Positions 8,786 through 12,500 of a DNA stretch of 12,500 nt are shown piece by piece. Source of the stretch: Actinidia chinensis. Taxonomy: Eukaryota; Streptophyta; Magnoliopsida; Ericales; Actinidiaceae. How positions within the stretch are numbered: position 1 is the first letter of the stretch; every line of letters starts with the position of its first letter. A model generated the notes under the pieces. The model was given only the letters and a program-made list of their open reading frames with translations, was not told the origin of the DNA and made no database searches. The stretch is taken from positions 6,954,708-6,967,207 of the forward strand of contig CM018910.1 of NCBI GenBank assembly GCA_009663005.1, written 5' to 3'. The position numbers and the translations under genes were made by a program.

Positions 8786-10288
8786 GTATGCTTTTATCTG
8801 AATTCTGTTGGTTTCAAGTTTCTATTGTTATTTTGCTATTTGTCTTGTTTGTTTATAATCTGTAATTGCTCTGTTGCATTGTTTTCGTTTTTCACTGAGT
8901 GTTAGAGTCTAGTTTAAACATGCTCTAAGCTATGTCTACTTGAATGATAGAACTAATACATGGAAGATTGAAATAAAAGATCCACAGCTCAATAGCCAAA
9001 TTAATTTGTGGAAGCCTAAGTGAGTAATGCTGTCCAAAATGTTATTTGGAAAATAGATTCAAGAAGATGTTAAAAATCCTTTGCAGGTTTTTTTAGTTCA
9101 TGCGAAAAATTGGTTTTCCAAAGGCATGCTAAGGCTGATTCCGTCTTTTGAACCCATGACATCCAGGTCACAGTGGTGCAACCTTAAAAGTCCAAAGTTT
9201 GTGCATGACCTTGAATCTTTTCCTGCATTTGATGTTAGAATCTTAGATAACCTTTTAACATCAAGATATCTAGGTGCTTTGTAGGATACTCTTGTAATTT
9301 TTTGTGAAACTTAAAGTTTTGGTATAATTGTGTCGAGACCTTCAGAGGCACACTCTGTACTTCCCTCTATTTTGGTCCCTCGTTTGTTTTGGGCATTCCA
9401 TAGCTGCATTTTTAGCCACGGGAATCAAGTGATCCAATGACTAAGTCAAGGAAGTCCAAAGCCGCTTACCAACATTTCTCCTTCCTTAACCTATACTTTT
9501 AGTAGCCTCGGTAGCTTTCCCTCCACCAATAGTGTCATACCTATTACCTACTAAACCTATCAAACTTGGAGATTGCACAAATGAGAAGCTAAAGCCTGAA
9601 GCGAAACAAAACCCAACGTTCTATTGCAAATAATGTCGTCAAGTATTTAACAACTCGAATAAATTATTTCCACACTCATATGACCATAAGCATGGTCTGA
9701 AGAAGGAGAGGAACAATGATGCAGTCGCGACGACGGAGCCTCGTAGAGAGAGCAATTGCACAGAGAGAGGGACCAAATCAAGTCTTATAGGAGTCTAATC
9801 GAAGCAATCGGTGTCAAATCGGAAGCCAAGTTACATAAATGACCCTCAGCCAATCATGCCACCCAATTAAAAGCTGAGTAAAGGCGAATTGAGGAATAAT
9901 TTTCTCAATTAGATGTCTTGGGATTCTAAAAGCATTCAGGACATTTTGTAATCCTAATCCGCAGCCTGAAAGTGATATGTAAGCGTTGAAGTATCCCACA
10001 AAGGGTCCAAATGCCAATCTCGGTGAGTTATTATTCTTATAAAGGATATTGAACAATGAAGGAAGAGCACCCAAATGCAACAAGCGAAAGCAGAAGTCTG
10101 GATGGTCCTCCAGCCACATGCTTGTTTCCTGTAATAACTGCATCTATGAAGACTTCCATGCGCTGGTTGCAGTATCACAGACCATTTTGTGTTAGTTGTA
10201 TTCCCATTTCTATATTCTTAAGTTTCTGTCTCTGCTGTTTGCTGTTGCTATTAATTGTGATGGCAAAGTTGTGTTGCTTTTTGAACAG
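8786..10288 (+). other. Intron 1 of the RS-protein gene (1503 bp)
   Basis: It begins GTATGC and ends TTTTTGAACAG after a pyrimidine-rich tract (10205-10255). It holds an antisense SINE fragment near 9115-9195. It also holds an unexplained 110-codon antisense frame at 9814-10143 that contains LEDHPDFCFRLLHLGALPSL and resembles nothing I recognise. The stretch 9200-9810 has no gene I can support. Confidence 0.75.
9115..9195 (-). mobile_element. Fragment of a tRNA-derived SINE (Au-like), antisense in intron 1
   Basis: The minus strand reads AAGGTTGCACCACTGTGACC, then TGGATGTCATGGGTTCAAAA, then GACGGAATCAGCCTTAGC. This follows the head of Au-type plant SINEs as I remember it (AAGGTTG..TGTGACC..GGAGGTCA..GGGTTC..GGAAACAGCCTC). 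GGTTCAAAAGA (plus-strand positions 9144-9154) corresponds to the RNA polymerase III B box. The A box and the 3' body are missing or too decayed to see, so the copy is truncated and inactive. Limits are approximate. Confidence 0.65.
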
Positions 10289-10340
10289 TCACCAGCTGAA
10301 AGAGTCAAAGCCAAGATGACACTTCAGCTTTCTGAAGCTG
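10289..10340 (+). pseudogene. Exon 2 of the RS-protein gene (52 bp)
   Basis: After acceptor AACAG the exon reads SPAERVKAKMTLQLSEA plus one base (G), then donor GTGATT at 10341. It completes the DKM-SPAERVKAKM block characteristic of the family. The extra base pairs with CT at the start of exon 3 to give Ala. If the donor were not used, the frame would meet TAA six bases into the intron. Confidence 0.8.
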
Positions 10341-12463
10341 GTGATTAATTCAAGGCCATAGTGCATTTTCCTTGTCATTCTTTCAGTGGTTGTTTGAATT
10401 CTTTGCTTTTATTTTTAACTTCTTAACCAATTGAATTATTTTTTATCTTCATGTGTTATGCTACATGGAGCCTCACAACTGTTGAGAAATTCGTGTATGG
10501 CGTTTACATACACAAGCAGGACATAAATTGATTAGTTAGTTTTGTTGTAAAGGTTATCAAAGATCTAACCCCTAAAAAATTTAACAGTGTGAGACCTTTT
10601 CTCTTTTTAGTTTTCTGTGTGATAAGTGGAAGTAGAAGACACTTTAAATAGGACTATATCTCTCTGTTGGCGATTTGACTAAGAGTGCTGGATGGTACAC
10701 CTTTTGAAGTTGAGGCTGTCGATATAAAATTTCTTTTCTTAAAACTTTTGGTTGATCTTTTGCAATGTTTTCAAAATCAGAACGTTTATTGGTTTATGTA
10801 CACATCCTCAGTATAAGGAATTATCCGAAAATGGATGAAACTATTTTTTTATTTTTTGGGTTGAAAAAAGGAGGAAGATTTTAGATGAAAACAAGTAATG
10901 AGAATGGACTGTTGAAAGCAATGCAAAAAGGTTAGTTTAGAGTCCAACCACCTGTTCCAGAAACTAAATGAAAAGGTGAAAAAGGACTAGTGTAGACAGA
11001 ATCCAGAAACATATATCCCACGAGGTACACCATGAGTGCTGCTTGAATTCTGCTTTTCTCCAAATTCGTCATTACCCATTGGATTCATAATAGGACGGAA
11101 GCTTTTGTGTTTATAGCTTTTTCAATAAAGGGGTTAAACATGTGCAAGTTGTAGACTGAGTTTTAAGGAACATGACATGACAAGAGACTTGAAGTGCTGA
11201 TATTAAGTTAACAGGCAACTACAGAAATTAAAATTTTGTTTGGCTCTTGGAAAATCATATTGCCACTTATTGTTGAGATAATTTTGAGATTGTAGTGCTC
11301 TCCGCATAGGAGATGAATTCTAAAGAATTGTAACGTCTAAGGCAAGGTGAAAGGAAAGACCACAATGTATGTTTCTATTAGGAGGGTCCATGCCAGTCTA
11401 TGCTGTGATAGTTCAATAACCAGCTATTAGTCCACATAGATTAAGAAGTTTAAACCTGAGAACAGTTTCAGGTCTCTACAAACTGTAGGAAGGCTTAATT
11501 CCCAGTCTGGATGACCCAGTCATCTATTATGGTCTGGACTCATGTTTTACAATATTGATTATTTTTGGTTCGGAAAAATATAGGTTAACGTGTAAAAGCA
11601 ATAAATTAAACAAAAAAAATTTATAATAGTCTAGCTAGTGGTACTGCCTTTTATTCTGGAAATGAATTCCGTAGTTTCTTGTTGAAAATTATGATGATTT
11701 TATGGGTGCTAAACAAGCATATTTATTACCGTGGGATGGTAAGAAATGTAATTGTTCTCAAGCTGCAACCCGCCCAATGGGGATAGTGAATCCCTATGTC
11801 GCTATCTGGGTTCGAAGATCTTAAGTTCTCCTTTTCAAAGGAGAGTTGGTTGCTTACTATGGGCTTTCGTATTTTCATTGGATTGTCTTAAAGGTTATGT
11901 GCACATTTATGCGCTATAATAAATTGTGGCAGGAACTTAGGGAAGTGGAAAGATGAATTTTTCAGGGTATTGAAGCATTGGAATAAAAATCCATTTCTGT
12001 TGTTAACTTGTTAGATCATCATTTGGCATGTATGTTTTTTTTTGTTAAACTACTAGTATTTGGCTTCAATATTTTAAATCTTCCAATCTGCTTGAATAGT
12101 TGAGAATTTTTTGGGTTGAACTCTCTGGTTAGAGAGGGATTTGTATTAGAGACAATGCACCAATTCTTTGCTTCAACTCAAAGGCATCAGTTAGCTCGAC
12201 TGCTGGAAATATTTTATGTCAGTAACAATATGTATTTGGGAATGATTGACCAAGTTGAATTTGATGAAAAAGAAACAGTCATAGATCAGCTGGTATGAGC
12301 TATTATAGTGTGATCATTTCTGGAAGTTTCTAAGTGCGTCTAAAAGATATTTGTAAATACATGAAAGTGATGCTTACGTGAAGGAACTTGTTAGCTCCCT
12401 AACATTTTTGAATTTTTTTTCTCAATGATGAACCGTTAAACTCTTATTGTTGTTTACCTGTAG
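10341..12463 (+). other. Intron 2 of the RS-protein gene (2123 bp)
   Basis: It runs from GTGATT to TTACCTGTAG. It is AT-rich with no supported gene inside. An open stretch at 12104-12297 includes QLARLLEIFYVSNNMYLGMI and ends near a donor-like CTG/GTATGA, but splicing it in through the nearest acceptor (12132) would break the phase. GGTTCGAAGAT at 11809-11819 resembles a polymerase III B box without a visible A box. An 8-bp hairpin TCTCCTTT-TC-AAAGGAGA follows at 11827-11844. Confidence 0.7.
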
Positions 12464-12500
12464 CTGAAAAGGATGCAACGAAAGGTTCGGCGTCAGGATG
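12464..12500 (+). pseudogene. Exon 3 of the RS-protein gene (start only, cut by window edge)
   Basis: After acceptor CCTGTAG the sequence CTGAAAAGGATGCAACGAAA joins the single G of exon 2 to give AEKDATKGSASG and the first two bases (TG) of the next codon, which I expect to be Trp by family memory. The rest of the gene lies to the right of the window. Confidence 0.75.

Larger units (their letters stand above)
8228..12500 (+). pseudogene. Arg/Ser-rich (RS-domain) nuclear protein gene, disrupted, 3' end outside the window
   Basis: Three exons (8228-8785, 10289-10340, 12464 onward) join in one frame through a phase-0 and then a phase-1 intron. The product starts MEEEKAAAYHDELTRK with RFKQGSGFSS and a Ser-rich region (about residues 27-65). 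It continues with QLESIQNKLKK (about 70-80), an Arg/Ser-rich middle (about 93-160), VAIDYAKLIDGFDKM (172-186), SPAERVKAKMTLQLSEA (187-203) and AEKDATKG. From memory this matches a conserved plant family annotated as serine/arginine repetitive matrix-like or splicing-related. Its biochemical role is not known to me. RS-rich proteins usually act in nuclear pre-mRNA processing. Two in-frame stops break exon 1: TAG at 8564 (codon 113) and TGA at 8651 (codon 142, between Arg codons, easily derived from CGA). Frame and splice sites are otherwise kept and introns are present, so this is not a retrocopy. A truncated 112-residue protein or assembly errors remain possible. Confidence 0.75.

Noticed and set aside
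10056..10319. 87-codon + strand frame overlapping exon 2
   Set aside because: It reads exon 2 in a different frame from SPAERVKAKM and crosses the intron acceptor, so it is a shadow frame.

Overview
The window looks like nuclear DNA of a flowering plant, most likely a dicot. It is AT-rich and gene-poor, with no bacterial-style coding. It carries long AT-rich introns with GT..AG borders, LTR-retrotransposon remnants with initiator-Met-tRNA primer sites, a tRNA-derived SINE fragment, and an arginine/serine-rich nuclear-protein gene of a type I recall from plants. The species cannot be named from the sequence.

Region 1 (about 1-2710) is repeat-built. Four diverged copies of a roughly 60-150 bp segment (near 46, 615, 812 and 2606) are separated by other repeats. 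These are a small copia-like remnant with about 56 bp direct terminal repeats and a damaged primer-binding site (314-609), a degenerate 31-bp tandem array of about 1.1 kb (861-1990), and a 305-bp terminal-repeat retrotransposon in miniature (TRIM, 2140-2444). The TRIM has LTRs, PBS, purine tract and a near-matching 5-bp target-site duplication.

Region 2 (about 2450-7850) shows no gene that I can support. Short open frames occur but look accidental. The only clear structure is a diverged tandem duplication of about 95 bp (6088-6277), plus a possible hAT-like terminus near 6327.

Region 3 (7851-12500) holds the only recognisable gene, on the + strand and running off the right edge. A nearly perfect 90-bp tandem duplication, each copy with a TATA-like motif, sits just upstream. 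Exon 1 (8228-8785) encodes a conserved N-terminus, an Arg/Ser-rich middle and a VAIDYAKLIDGFDKM block. Exon 2 (10289-10340) encodes SPAERVKAKMTLQLSEA. Exon 3 (from 12464) encodes AEKDATKG and continues beyond the window. Splice sites and phases agree across all three exons, but exon 1 has two in-frame stop codons (TAG at 8564, TGA at 8651). I therefore call it an unprocessed, probably young pseudogene, or a gene that makes only a truncated 112-residue product. Intron 1 carries an antisense Au-type SINE fragment.

I found no sign of a new multi-gene system. The most interesting items are the very small TRIM, the decayed RS-protein gene that keeps its splicing frame, the duplicated promoter-proximal segment, and the 31-bp array.
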